Shown piece by piece: positions 1 to 8,126 of a stretch of DNA of 42,504 bases. This DNA comes from a virus. Under the pieces are notes generated by a model. That model did no database searches and had not been told where the DNA came from. It saw nothing but the letters and a program-made list of their open reading frames with translations. Each line of letters starts with the position of its first letter. The stretch's first letter is position 1. The stretch is from positions 1-42,504 of IMG/VR virus record IMGVR_UViG_3300025647_000077; one strand, 5' to 3'. The translations under genes and the position numbers were made by a program.

Positions 1-653
1 CAACTCAATTAAAATTTCTTAGTGCAGGTCCCCATGAAATAAATTATTTTGATTCATTTGGTTGTGTAACTAGTTCAATTTTTAATTTAGATGTTTATCC
101 TCCATTAACTGCTAGTGTAACTATGAGTCATGTTAATTGTTATGGTGATTCAACTGGTCAAATAAATCTAAATTTAAGTAATATTATTGATAATTTAATT
201 ATAGATTTTATTGATCCAACAGGTAGTTACATACTTAATAACATTCCTGTAACTTCAAGTGCTTTAGTATTTTCAAATTTAGCTACAGGAAGTTGGACAG
301 CCTCTCTATTTACTAATGATGTTTATGGATGTCAAAATTATTCTAATACTTTTGTTATAACAGGTTCAACTCCACTTAGTTTTACAACTACGGCTTCATA
401 TATTGATTCATGTTCAAATCAAATTATATTTAATACTACTGGAGGTTTAGGTGGTTATACCCATTTTGCTCAAAATTCATCAACTGGTCAAACCTTTTCA
501 TCAACTAATAATACAGTGTCTATACCTAATTTAAATGGGGTTGTATTCAATACTTATATTATAGATGAAGGTTCATGTTTTTCAAATATACAAACCCAAG
601 AAGTTTATGGTAGAACCTATATTTATAGTGGTTCCCAATGTGAAATACAATAA
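1..653 (+). CDS. Partial adhesin-like structural protein with SprB-type repeats
   Basis: The reading frame is open from the first base (codons begin at position 3), so the N-terminus lies outside the window; the ATG at 123 is internal. The visible 217 residues look like SprB repeats of Bacteroidota gliding adhesins: a segment ending in FGC, then a PPLTASV linker, then a CYGDSTGQINL block, with a second DSC-containing block further on. The composition is rich in Ser, Thr, Asn and beta-branched residues, as in secreted beta-sandwich arrays. It sits directly ahead of another structural-looking gene, so it is probably a tail fibre or baseplate-attached adhesin that contacts the host surface. The repeat resemblance is read by eye; the exact virion location is inference. 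I see no membrane segment or signal peptide in the visible part. Confidence 0.7.
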   Translation, partial: TQLKFLSAGPHEINYFDSFGCVTSSIFNLDVYPPLTASVTMSHVNCYGDSTGQINLNLSNIIDNLIIDFIDPTGSYILNNIPVTSSALVFSNLATGSWTASLFTNDVYGCQNYSNTFVITGSTPLSFTTTASYIDSCSNQIIFNTTGGLGGYTHFAQNSSTGQTFSSTNNTVSIPNLNGVVFNTYIIDEGSCFSNIQTQEVYGRTYIYSGSQCEIQ

Positions 654-662
654 TTTAAATTT

Positions 663-1673
663 ATGGCTAATACAGGATATATATCAAGTTCAGGAATAGA
701 CCAAAGATTTACAACTGGTCCTTACTCAGGATCAATTGTAACTTCTAGTTATTCCAGTGGTAGTACCTTACTAGGACCCACAATTACTTTTTACCAATCC
801 TTTATATCAGGAACTATAGATGATATTGTAGTATGTAATTCTTTATTTGAAAGATATTATTATGATCCAATTAGTTGCCCTTTAGGTGATTGTTTACCTC
901 CTATAGCTTTAAGTGTTACTCCAGCCAGCTGTGAAACTCAAACTTATCAATATTCTTTTTTATTTGATTCAGGTTCAACCTCAGCTGATTATTCCACTAT
1001 TGAATATAGTACAATCACGGATTTTTCATCTAATACTGGATCAGTATTTGTGACAAATTCTGTAGGTTATACAAACCCAATTGATATTTCCAATTTGGAA
1101 TTATTACCTCCCCTATCTTCTCCTGTATATTTTAGAGTATTCAATAGTTGTAGTATAAGTGGAACTTCAAGTTATAGTAATATTATATCAGCTTCATGTA
1201 GATTAGCTCCACCACCATCAACTTCTCCATTTACAGTGAGGTTAAAAAATAATATGGGTAGTACTTTATTTTATACTCTAAATAGTACTGAATATTCATT
1301 ATTTAATACAAATAATATTGATCTTACTATAAATGATTTAAATCCATTAAATTTTACATTTAGAACTTTACAACCTGAATCAAATTCATTCCCAATATTT
1401 GTATCAGGTTCATCCTCTACTTTTAATGGATATGTCAGTACAAATCTATCAGACCCAACCCCTGATTCAAATGGTAATCCTGTATATCAATCTATTAATA
1501 ACTACCCATCAACATTATATTTTAATACTGAGGGAACTCCAGATGCCTCTATAGAAGTAGATAGAAGTTTATGGAATGGAAGTGGATTATTAGAATTAGA
1601 TTTTTCATCACTCTCAATTCCTAATGAAGAAAATCCGTGGTATTCTGAAGAATCTGGAATAGGAGGTTTTTAA
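663..1673 (+). CDS. Probable virion surface protein (fibre/adhesin-like)
   Basis: 336 residues, rich in Ser, Thr, Tyr and Asn and poor in Lys, with no enzyme motif. A central region (about residues 85-180, beginning SVTPASCETQTYQYSF) resembles a fibronectin-III or Ig-like beta-sandwich, with alternating hydrophobic strands and scattered Cys residues (CETQ, NSCSISG, SASC). The start follows the stop of the upstream adhesin-like gene by nine bases and has no Shine-Dalgarno, as elsewhere in this window. Neighbour and composition suggest a partner of the upstream SprB-like protein in a tail-fibre or baseplate assembly. The family is not recognised, so the function is inferred from context only. 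Confidence 0.55.
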   Translation: MANTGYISSSGIDQRFTTGPYSGSIVTSSYSSGSTLLGPTITFYQSFISGTIDDIVVCNSLFERYYYDPISCPLGDCLPPIALSVTPASCETQTYQYSFLFDSGSTSADYSTIEYSTITDFSSNTGSVFVTNSVGYTNPIDISNLELLPPLSSPVYFRVFNSCSISGTSSYSNIISASCRLAPPPSTSPFTVRLKNNMGSTLFYTLNSTEYSLFNTNNIDLTINDLNPLNFTFRTLQPESNSFPIFVSGSSSTFNGYVSTNLSDPTPDSNGNPVYQSINNYPSTLYFNTEGTPDASIEVDRSLWNGSGLLELDFSSLSIPNEENPWYSEESGIGGF

Positions 1674-1686
1674 AAAATTAAATTAA

Positions 1687-2322
1687 ATGTCAGTTTTAAC
1701 CAAATCTTATAATCCCCAAAAAAACTTCTTATACCAAAGAGGAAAAATTATCACTAAACAACCTTGGAAGCGTCCTACATACAATAAAATAAAAGAATTT
1801 TTATCTGAAATCCAAAAAACCTCAGATATAATGAAGGATTATGACTTATACCTTATAGGAGGAGTATTATGGGATTTTAATGATACTTGGGATGTTGATA
1901 TTATTATGATGGGTAATCCCTCTTCTTATATAGTTTTAGAAGACTACATGAATTATATGTATGATATTGCTTTAAATAAATATAATTTATTAATAGATAT
2001 AGTTTGGGTTAATACCAAACCTGAAGATATTATTTACATCCCCGATTATCCTTTTATTTTTAATAATGATTTTTTAAAAATAGGGTATATTAAAAAACAA
2101 ATAGGAGATGAACTTAAAGAAATAAATTTAAGTAATCAACCAAATTATATTTTATGTGGTGATTATTTAGTTAAAGGAAATTTTAAAAATGAAATAATAA
2201 AAGAATCCTTTATTAATAGAGTTAAAAATAATCCTAAATTAGTTACAAAAGTAACCTTTCCCGTTAAAGAATTTTTGGAAAATGATGAAATATATTTTTT
2301 AAAAAATACTAATAGACCTTAA
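1687..2322 (+). CDS. Putative polymerase-beta-type nucleotidyltransferase
   Basis: 211 residues. The segment LIGGVLWDFNDTWDVDIIMM has the nucleotidyltransferase-fold signature: a Gly-Gly pair (G58, G59) followed by a DxD pair (D69, D71) that would bind two metals. A third acidic residue on a strand (D104 in LLIDIVWV) fits the usual third catalytic position. Enzymes of this fold transfer nucleotides to RNA, protein or small molecules; the substrate here cannot be told from sequence. The remainder is Lys/Asn-rich with no further recognised domain. It is set between fibre-like genes, which is unusual for a processing enzyme and could mean modification of virion proteins or simply a mobile accessory gene. 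I am fairly confident of the fold and not of the role. Confidence 0.55.
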   Translation: MSVLTKSYNPQKNFLYQRGKIITKQPWKRPTYNKIKEFLSEIQKTSDIMKDYDLYLIGGVLWDFNDTWDVDIIMMGNPSSYIVLEDYMNYMYDIALNKYNLLIDIVWVNTKPEDIIYIPDYPFIFNNDFLKIGYIKKQIGDELKEINLSNQPNYILCGDYLVKGNFKNEIIKESFINRVKNNPKLVTKVTFPVKEFLENDEIYFLKNTNRP

Positions 2323-2330
2323 TATTTATA
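2321..2330 (+). promoter_or_regulatory. AATATTTATA motif (putative late promoter)
   Basis: Exact copy of the recurrent AATATTTATA box, five bases ahead of the start codon at 2336. Such a short spacing would give a nearly leaderless transcript. The role is inferred from recurrence upstream of many structural genes. Confidence 0.45.
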
Positions 2331-2335
2331 ATAAG

Positions 2336-2641
2336 ATGGCTGCAATAACACAAGATATAAATGCTGTATTAGGATTCAAAAATGAGTACCTCATTTATGA
2401 AAATGAAATACGTTGTAAGATAGGAGAAAATGAGTTTAATATGTCTCATAATCCCACTCTAACCTCAGATACATCAGGTTCAATAAAACCCTTTGCTACT
2501 GGTTCAGATTTTGCTCCTTATATTACAACTGTTGGTTTATATAATAATAGAAATGAATTATTAGCGGTAGCTAAATTAGCTAAACCCTTACCCTTATCTT
2601 CTACTACAGATACAACATTAGTAGTAAAATATGATATTTAA
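2336..2641 (+). CDS. Small virion structural protein
   Basis: 101 residues. The second half has a run of the kind seen at the ends of fibre or baseplate proteins of marine T4-like phages: FAPYITTVGLYNNRNELLAV, then AKLAKPLPLS and a closing TTLVVKYDI. This pattern reads as beta-strands of a compact structural domain; I recall it from such phage proteins rather than from a search. It lies directly behind an AATATTTATA box, consistent with late expression, and after fibre-like genes. No catalytic motif or membrane segment is seen. A fibre-tip, baseplate or decoration role is inference. Confidence 0.5.
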   Translation: MAAITQDINAVLGFKNEYLIYENEIRCKIGENEFNMSHNPTLTSDTSGSIKPFATGSDFAPYITTVGLYNNRNELLAVAKLAKPLPLSSTTDTTLVVKYDI

Positions 2642-2677
2642 TATTATACTATAATATACAACTGAAAAATAAAAATT

Positions 2678-3115
2678 ATGTGGTTATATAAAGGAAAAGA
2701 AATAAAAGAATTATCAGATATGCCTGGAAACCCTTTTGGGTTTATTTATGTTGTAAAACACACTCCAACAGGAAGAAAATATTTAGGTAAAAAACAATTA
2801 ATGTCAGTTCAGAAAAAAGCTTTAGGTAAAAAGGAATTAGCCTTAATTACTGATGGTAGAGCAAGTAAGAAAAAAACTGTAATTAAAGAATCTGACTGGA
2901 GAAATTACTATGGTTCTCATGCTGAAATAAAACAATTAATAAAAGACAAAAAACATTTGGAGTTTACAAGAGAGATACTTATATTTGTTCCAACAAAAAA
3001 ACTTCTTACATATTATGAAACCAAGTATCTTTTTTTAAATGAAGTTTTAGAAACTTCAAATGATTACATAAATGACAATATAGAAGGGCGTTATTTTAGA
3101 AAGGATTTTATTTAA
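2678..3115 (+). CDS. GIY-YIG-like nuclease (homing-endonuclease or repair type)
   Basis: 145 residues. Residues 20-39 read FGFIYVVKHTPTGRKYLGKK, with the paired motifs of the GIY-YIG fold: the first strand ends I-Y (I23-Y24) and the second carries Y-L-G (Y35-G37). A later WRNYYGSH segment is common in phage proteins of this type, where it follows a basic insert. Conserved Arg/Glu residues downstream could complete the site, but I cannot assign them with certainty. The protein is short for a free-standing homing endonuclease with a separate DNA-binding domain. Candidates are a Seg-like homing nuclease or a phage DNA-processing nuclease; proximity to primase and exonuclease genes supports a DNA role. 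Confidence 0.55.
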   Translation: MWLYKGKEIKELSDMPGNPFGFIYVVKHTPTGRKYLGKKQLMSVQKKALGKKELALITDGRASKKKTVIKESDWRNYYGSHAEIKQLIKDKKHLEFTREILIFVPTKKLLTYYETKYLFLNEVLETSNDYINDNIEGRYFRKDFI

Positions 3116-3154
3116 CATTCCTTTAATAAAAACTTGGCTCCCCCAAAATGATTT

Positions 3155-3163
3155 AATATATTA
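3155..3163 (+). promoter_or_regulatory. AATATATTA motif (putative early/middle promoter)
   Basis: AATATATTA lies 19 bases ahead of the small ORF that leads into the primase gene. The same TATATTA core precedes several other non-structural genes. Promoter function is inferred from this placement. Confidence 0.35.
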
Positions 3164-3182
3164 TCAACATAAATAAATTTCT

Positions 3183-3338
3183 ATGAGACGTTATGGTCTT
3201 TTTGCCAAAAATTCAAATGAAGCCATTAATAATATACCTTCAAGAAATATAGAAGAAGCAAAACACTTTTTTATTTTTCAAAAACAATTAGAGGAAGAAA
3301 AATTTAATAAAATATTTGAAGTTAAATTAATAAAGTAA
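3183..3338 (+). CDS. Small hypothetical protein (51 aa)
   Basis: A 51-residue frame, starting MRRYGLFAKNSNEAI and ending EVKLIK. It fills an otherwise empty 230-base stretch between the nuclease-like gene and the primase, ends eight bases before the primase start, and follows a TATATTA-type box with a normal spacing. The second half (residues 24-46) is charged and likely helical. I do not recognise the family. The codon use matches neighbouring genes and the placement suits a short leader cistron co-transcribed with primase. Real coding status is likely but unproven. Confidence 0.5.
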   Translation: MRRYGLFAKNSNEAINNIPSRNIEEAKHFFIFQKQLEEEKFNKIFEVKLIK

Positions 3339-3346
3339 AAAAGGTT

Positions 3347-4282
3347 ATGGTAAATGGGATTCTATTAGGTTTAGTACAATCAGTACTAGGAAAAGGGCAT
3401 GTTACCTCAAAAGGTAATTATGCCTTCCAATGTCCTGTTTGTAACCATAGAAAACCTAAATTAGAAGTTAATTTAATTCCAACCACTAAAAATGAAAACC
3501 CATTCCATTGTTGGGCTTGCGATATTAAAGGTAAATCTTTATCTTCTTTATTTAAAATATTAAAAGTTGATAGAAGTAAATACAGTGAATTAAATTCAAT
3601 ATTAGGTACCACTTACAAAACTGACAGAGTAGAAAATATAGAAAAAGTTGAATTACCTAAAGAATATAAACCTTTATTTAATTTAAATAAAAATGATATT
3701 ACAGCAAGACATGCTTTAGCTTATATTAAACGTAGAGGAATAACATCATTGGATATACTAAAATATCAAATAGGATACTGTGAAGTTGGTCAATATTCAA
3801 ATAAAATTATTATACCTAACTATACAGTGGAAGGTAAATTAAATTATTTTATAGCTCGTTCTTTTGAACGAAACCCATCCAGAAAATATGATGCCCCTTC
3901 AGCTGACAAAAACTCAATAATAGGTTTTGAAAATCTAATTAATTGGGATTTACCCATTATATTATGTGAAGGAGCTTTTGATGCTATTTCTATTAGAAGA
4001 AATGCCATACCATTATATGGTAAAACTTTATCAAAAGCTCTAACTAAAAAATTATTATCAAATAATGTTAAAAATATTTATTTAGCATTAGATAGTGATG
4101 CTTTAAAAAGTACCTTAAAAATTGCCGGAGATCTTCTCCAATCTGGAAAGGAATTATATGTCATAAAACTGGATGGTAAAGATCCAAGTGACATGGGTTT
4201 TGCCCATTTTACTACTTTAGTACAACAAGCCAAACAATTTACTTTTTCAGATTTATTTTCACTCAAATTAGAAGTAAACTAA
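3347..4282 (+). CDS. gp61: DNA primase, T4 gp61-type
   Basis: 311 residues, close to the length of T4 primase. The N-terminal zinc-binding module has CPVC (C29, C32) and CWAC (C55, C58), with H54 just before the second pair; it reads the priming site. The TOPRIM-type catalytic domain follows, with the conserved acidic motif LCEGAFDAIS (E208) and the DxD motif in LALDSDA (D249, D251). The enzyme would make RNA primers on the lagging strand together with a replicative helicase, which is not in this window. The start ATG sits in an AAGGTTATG context typical of this genome. The stop overlaps the next start as TAATG, so primase and the nuclease behind it are probably translationally coupled. Confidence 0.85.
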   Translation: MVNGILLGLVQSVLGKGHVTSKGNYAFQCPVCNHRKPKLEVNLIPTTKNENPFHCWACDIKGKSLSSLFKILKVDRSKYSELNSILGTTYKTDRVENIEKVELPKEYKPLFNLNKNDITARHALAYIKRRGITSLDILKYQIGYCEVGQYSNKIIIPNYTVEGKLNYFIARSFERNPSRKYDAPSADKNSIIGFENLINWDLPIILCEGAFDAISIRRNAIPLYGKTLSKALTKKLLSNNVKNIYLALDSDALKSTLKIAGDLLQSGKELYVIKLDGKDPSDMGFAHFTTLVQQAKQFTFSDLFSLKLEVN

Positions 4283-5046
4283 TGAAAAAATCTTACGATA
4301 GAATTTTACAAGTATCAGATGATCATAAACAAATTACCTTACCTGACTCAAGGTTTTATAAACGTAATGGTGATTACTATCCCTCAATTACTCATGTTTT
4401 AAGTTCTTACCCAAAAGGTAAATATTTTGAAGACTGGCTAAAAAAAGTAGGATACGCATCAGAATATATTGTTAAAAAAGCATCAGAAGAAGGAACCCAA
4501 ACTCATAATTTATGTGAAGATTATTTAAATGGGAAAGAATGTTCATTTTTAAATCAATATGGTAACCCAATTTATGCTCCTCATGTTTGGTCAATGTTTT
4601 TAAACTTTGTTGATTTTTGGGAAACTCATAAACCACAATTAATTGAAACTGAAGTTCACTTATTTTCAGATAAACTTAGGGTAGCAGGTACTTGTGATTT
4701 AGTTATTGAATTAAATGGTGAAAGATGGATTTTGGATTTAAAAACTTCTAACCATTTACAAACAGTATATGATTTACAAACAGCTGTTTACAGTCAATGC
4801 TATGAAGAATGTTATGGTAAACATATAGATAGACGTGGGGTATTATGGTTAAAATCAAAATCCAGAGGTGAAGATAAAACCGGTAAACGTTTAAAAGGTA
4901 AAAATTGGGAAATTGTAGAATCTGTGAGATCCCAACAAAAAAACTTAGAAATTTTTATGAATGTTAAAGCTTTATTTGATTTAGAGAATCCATCTCCTAA
5001 ACCTTATATATTAACATTAAGAACTACAGTTAAAAGGGAAGTATAA
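4282..5046 (+). CDS. PD-(D/E)XK exonuclease, RecB/Cas4-like
   Basis: 254 residues. The core motifs are GTCDLVIELNGERWILDLKT: an Asp after a Gly-Thr turn, then a strand with D-x-K, the metal-binding and catalytic residues of the PD-(D/E)XK superfamily. The following QTAVYSQCYEE helix, with its Gln and Tyr, is the usual motif IV of RecB-like nucleases. No four-Cys iron-sulphur cluster pattern is evident, so a Cas4-type cluster is unlikely. The start overlaps the primase stop (TAATG). A role in phage DNA replication or recombination, such as end resection or degradation of host DNA, follows from the family and the neighbour; the exact polarity of digestion cannot be read. Confidence 0.75.
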   Translation: MKKSYDRILQVSDDHKQITLPDSRFYKRNGDYYPSITHVLSSYPKGKYFEDWLKKVGYASEYIVKKASEEGTQTHNLCEDYLNGKECSFLNQYGNPIYAPHVWSMFLNFVDFWETHKPQLIETEVHLFSDKLRVAGTCDLVIELNGERWILDLKTSNHLQTVYDLQTAVYSQCYEECYGKHIDRRGVLWLKSKSRGEDKTGKRLKGKNWEIVESVRSQQKNLEIFMNVKALFDLENPSPKPYILTLRTTVKREV

Positions 5047-5055
5047 ATATTTATA
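5046..5055 (+). promoter_or_regulatory. AATATTTATA motif (putative late promoter)
   Basis: Exact AATATTTATA box 14 bases ahead of the kinase start. It lies inside the perfect palindrome TATAAATATTTATA (5042-5055), so either strand reads a T4-late-like TATAAATA here. It heads the 10-kb cassette of putative capsid-cargo genes. Confidence 0.45.
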
Positions 5056-5069
5056 TTAAAAGTATACTC

Positions 5070-5822
5070 ATGATTAAATTATTAACCCTTTTAAAAGAAA
5101 TTGAAGGTAAACCTAAAGCTATATTTTTAGCTGGCCCCGCTGGTAGTGGAAAAACTTACATTTCAAAACAATTAATCCCTTCTTCTTTAAAAGTTATTAA
5201 TTCAGATGACACTTATGAGGAACTTTTAAAAGCAAGTGGTATTGGTTTAAAACAAAAAGATTTTACTCCTGACCAATTATCTCAAGCAGCTAAATTGCAG
5301 GCACAAGCCCGAAAAACCACCCAAGATAAATTAATGCAATCTATAGAAGATAAAAATGATATTGTTATTGATGGAACAGGTGCTGCTTCAAATCCTGTAT
5401 TAAAGAAAAAACAACAATTAGAAGATTTAGGATATGAAACATTAATGTTAATGGTTTATGTCTCTCCTCTAGCTTCACTTGAACGTAATGCTCAACGAGA
5501 TAGAAGTTTAATGCCAGGTATTATTTTACGTACATGGAGAGATGTAAATAAAAATATTGATATTTATAGACAATCATTTGGAAATAATTTTATTTTATTA
5601 GACAACAATCCGGAAAATACTAATAAAGGTTTTTCACCTGAATTAATAGCTCCTTATCTTCAAGATTCAACAGCTAAAGGTAAACCTAAAACTCCTGAAG
5701 AAATAGCTAAATCAGTGGCATCAAAGGAAGCTTTAAATAAAGATATAGAAATTATGGTTAAAAAGTTACCTGAATTCGATTCAATCGATTCAGCTAAATC
5801 TAAAATCCAAAATTTTATATAA
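5070..5822 (+). CDS. P-loop kinase (zeta-toxin/polynucleotide-kinase-like), putative capsid cargo
   Basis: 250 residues. A Walker A motif GPAGSGKT (residues 22-29) follows a short strand (AIFLA). INSDD (about residue 43), IVIDGTG and a later ERNAQRDR segment resemble the zeta-toxin / AAA_33 kinase group, where an Asp near the P-loop binds substrate and an Arg-rich lid closes over ATP. Such enzymes phosphorylate nucleic-acid ends, UDP-amino-sugars or small molecules; the substrate is not predictable. The N-terminus MIKLLTLLKE is an amphipathic segment ending L-K-E directly before the enzyme domain, matching a gp21-cleavable capsid-targeting sequence. It lies in a TAATG overlap with the next gene. 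The kinase fold is confident; virion packaging is inference. Confidence 0.7.
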   Translation: MIKLLTLLKEIEGKPKAIFLAGPAGSGKTYISKQLIPSSLKVINSDDTYEELLKASGIGLKQKDFTPDQLSQAAKLQAQARKTTQDKLMQSIEDKNDIVIDGTGAASNPVLKKKQQLEDLGYETLMLMVYVSPLASLERNAQRDRSLMPGIILRTWRDVNKNIDIYRQSFGNNFILLDNNPENTNKGFSPELIAPYLQDSTAKGKPKTPEEIAKSVASKEALNKDIEIMVKKLPEFDSIDSAKSKIQNFI

Positions 5823-8122
5823 TGAATATAGGTGAAGAAATAGTATCACAATTATTAGAAGAGTCAACTCCTATAATAGCTTTATACCCAGGTAAATTTA
5901 AACCACCACATGCCGGACATTTTGATGTAGTAGCTAAAGCTGCTAATATTGCTGATAAAGTGATAGTAATAATGTCTAATGTACCTAAAGATGAGTTCAC
6001 ACCTGAGGATTCAATGAAAGTTTGGAGACTATATGAAGAAATTTTACCAAATAACACTCAAATAATAATATCAGGAAAATCTTCACCTGTAAGTGAAGTA
6101 TTTGATATTATAAAAGATAAATCAACAGACTTTTTAGTATTATATGGTAAAGGTGAAGAAAGCAGATATAGAGCCATAGAAAAAGATCCTAATACTTATT
6201 CTAATGTTAAAATAATAGATGCAGGTACTTTTGAAAACTTAAATGCTACTGATTTAAGAACTGCTATTAGAAATAAAGATTTAGAAGATATTCAAAAATT
6301 CTTACCTGTTAGTATTGATGCCAAAAAAGTATTAGATATATATACTCAGAAAGAATTTAAACCTGGTCCTGTACTATATGAGTTAAAATCTGATTACATT
6401 CAAAATTATATTAAAGAAGATATTGAAACTTGGGGAATGTTACCTGAATATAAAATAGATTTAAATAATGTTTATGACTATAAAAGTGAAAATGGGTTTT
6501 TTGATTTTTATGATGATGTAAATGAAGTTGATATAGTTGTTAAACTTAAAAAATTATCCTCTGATAATATTGAGTTTAAATTTTACCCAATGAGGGGTAA
6601 TGAAGTATTAGGGTTTTCTAAATTAAAGGATTTTAATCCCAAAATAATGAATACTGTTTTTACTGTATTCCAAAATGAAATTTTACCCAATTATAATAAT
6701 ATAGTAATACAACCTGCGGGATATACTAGATATAGATTATTTAGAGCTATGATAAATAATTATCTAGATAAAAATAAATATGAAGTTAAATTAAAAGATG
6801 ATATTGAATCCCCTTTAATTCTAATATCTAAAAAACAATCTCTACATGAGTTATTTGATAAGGATTTACCTAATATTAAAAAGATAAACTCCTATGAATA
6901 TGAAGTGGTACTACATTCTATAGAAGAATCTGCTAAACCTAGCATTAAAAAAAGAATGGAGAATATGAATGAATCATATAACCAATCTTTAAATTATTTT
7001 AAAAATGGAGATATATTCTCTCAAAGTAAAATTGAAAGAAATAACACCCTAAAAAAATATAATAATAGAAAACAAATATCAGAATTATATAATATACCCT
7101 TTAAAACTAACATATTACTAGAAACATTTACTCCTCAAAAAGCACCTCTAATGAAAAAATTTGTTGAGTATGCTTGTAATGAGTTAGAAATACATGAACC
7201 TCAAATTAATATTATAAATTCTCCTACTTACTCACAAGAACATAAAAGTTTTGGAGGTTACATACCTTCAGAAGAAAAAATATTGGTGGTAGTATATAAT
7301 AGAAACATGGCTGATATTTTAAGAACTTTAGCTCATGAATTAGTTCACCATTACCAGAAATTAAATGGAGATGAATTAAATGGAGAAGATGGCTCTGAAA
7401 CTGAAAATGAAGCCAATGCTAGAGCTGGAGTTATAATGAGAAAATTTGGACGTGAAAAGCCTGAAATATTTGAAGGTAAAAAACCTAAATTCTTTGTAAA
7501 TATTGATAAATTTAACCACCCTAAAACTACACAACAATATTTTATTGAAAATATAGAAGAAATTTCATTATCTAGAAAAAATACTGTTGATGTAAATGGG
7601 GATTTAACTGGAGGTACATTTACAGTAGGTGATATAACTTATGAATATAGTATAAAAAATATACCTAACCCTTATAAAAATTTAGGATTATTTTATAATA
7701 TTCAATTTACCCCTAGAGGAGAGATAACTTCAACTCCAAAGGGTGGGAAAGAAAATTATATAAAAATATTATCTACTATGTATAAAATTATAATAGACTT
7801 TATACAAAAAGAAAAACCTGAATATATTGGTCTATCTTCATTAGATGGTAGTGGAGATAAAAACTACCACACAGTATATAATAGTCTTACAACTAATAAC
7901 CTTAATAAGATTCCAGGATATTTTAGAAAAGATTCTAATCTTACATTTAATTCACCTCAAGGTAAAGGGAGATTTATAGTCTTAAAAAGAAAAGATAGTT
8001 TAAATGAAAAAATAGTTGGTGATAAAATAGAATGTAATAACTGTAGTTGGAGTTGGGATATAAAAGATGGAGGAGATGATCTTTTTATCTGCCATAAATG
8101 TGGACATGATAATAAAAAATAA
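5822..8122 (+). CDS. Cytidylyltransferase-like / zinc metalloprotease-like / zinc-ribbon fusion
   Basis: 766 residues with at least three recognisable parts. Residues about 15-165 form a nucleotidyltransferase of the cytidylyltransferase/NMN-adenylyltransferase type: PGKFKPPHAGH holds the HxGH nucleotide-binding motif (H30, H33), and NATDLRTAIR stands where the second signature usually lies. Residues about 430-570 contain a metallopeptidase helix LAHELVHHYQK (H505, E506, H509), with an acidic ETENEANARAG helix 20 residues later that could supply the third ligand. Residues 738-760 form a zinc ribbon (C738, C741, C757, C760). The linking region (170-430) and the 575-730 block are unassigned. 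The N-terminus (IVSQLLEE) resembles a capsid-targeting leader. The fold calls are fair; the combined role is unknown. Confidence 0.65.
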   Translation: MNIGEEIVSQLLEESTPIIALYPGKFKPPHAGHFDVVAKAANIADKVIVIMSNVPKDEFTPEDSMKVWRLYEEILPNNTQIIISGKSSPVSEVFDIIKDKSTDFLVLYGKGEESRYRAIEKDPNTYSNVKIIDAGTFENLNATDLRTAIRNKDLEDIQKFLPVSIDAKKVLDIYTQKEFKPGPVLYELKSDYIQNYIKEDIETWGMLPEYKIDLNNVYDYKSENGFFDFYDDVNEVDIVVKLKKLSSDNIEFKFYPMRGNEVLGFSKLKDFNPKIMNTVFTVFQNEILPNYNNIVIQPAGYTRYRLFRAMINNYLDKNKYEVKLKDDIESPLILISKKQSLHELFDKDLPNIKKINSYEYEVVLHSIEESAKPSIKKRMENMNESYNQSLNYFKNGDIFSQSKIERNNTLKKYNNRKQISELYNIPFKTNILLETFTPQKAPLMKKFVEYACNELEIHEPQINIINSPTYSQEHKSFGGYIPSEEKILVVVYNRNMADILRTLAHELVHHYQKLNGDELNGEDGSETENEANARAGVIMRKFGREKPEIFEGKKPKFFVNIDKFNHPKTTQQYFIENIEEISLSRKNTVDVNGDLTGGTFTVGDITYEYSIKNIPNPYKNLGLFYNIQFTPRGEITSTPKGGKENYIKILSTMYKIIIDFIQKEKPEYIGLSSLDGSGDKNYHTVYNSLTTNNLNKIPGYFRKDSNLTFNSPQGKGRFIVLKRKDSLNEKIVGDKIECNNCSWSWDIKDGGDDLFICHKCGHDNKK

Positions 8123-8126
8123 AAAA

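Noticed and set aside
8067-8126. Upstream ATG for the HAD phosphatase.
   Set aside because: It would overlap the zinc-ribbon end of the previous gene by 56 bases; the ATG at 8127 gives a leader-like start that matches the cassette pattern.
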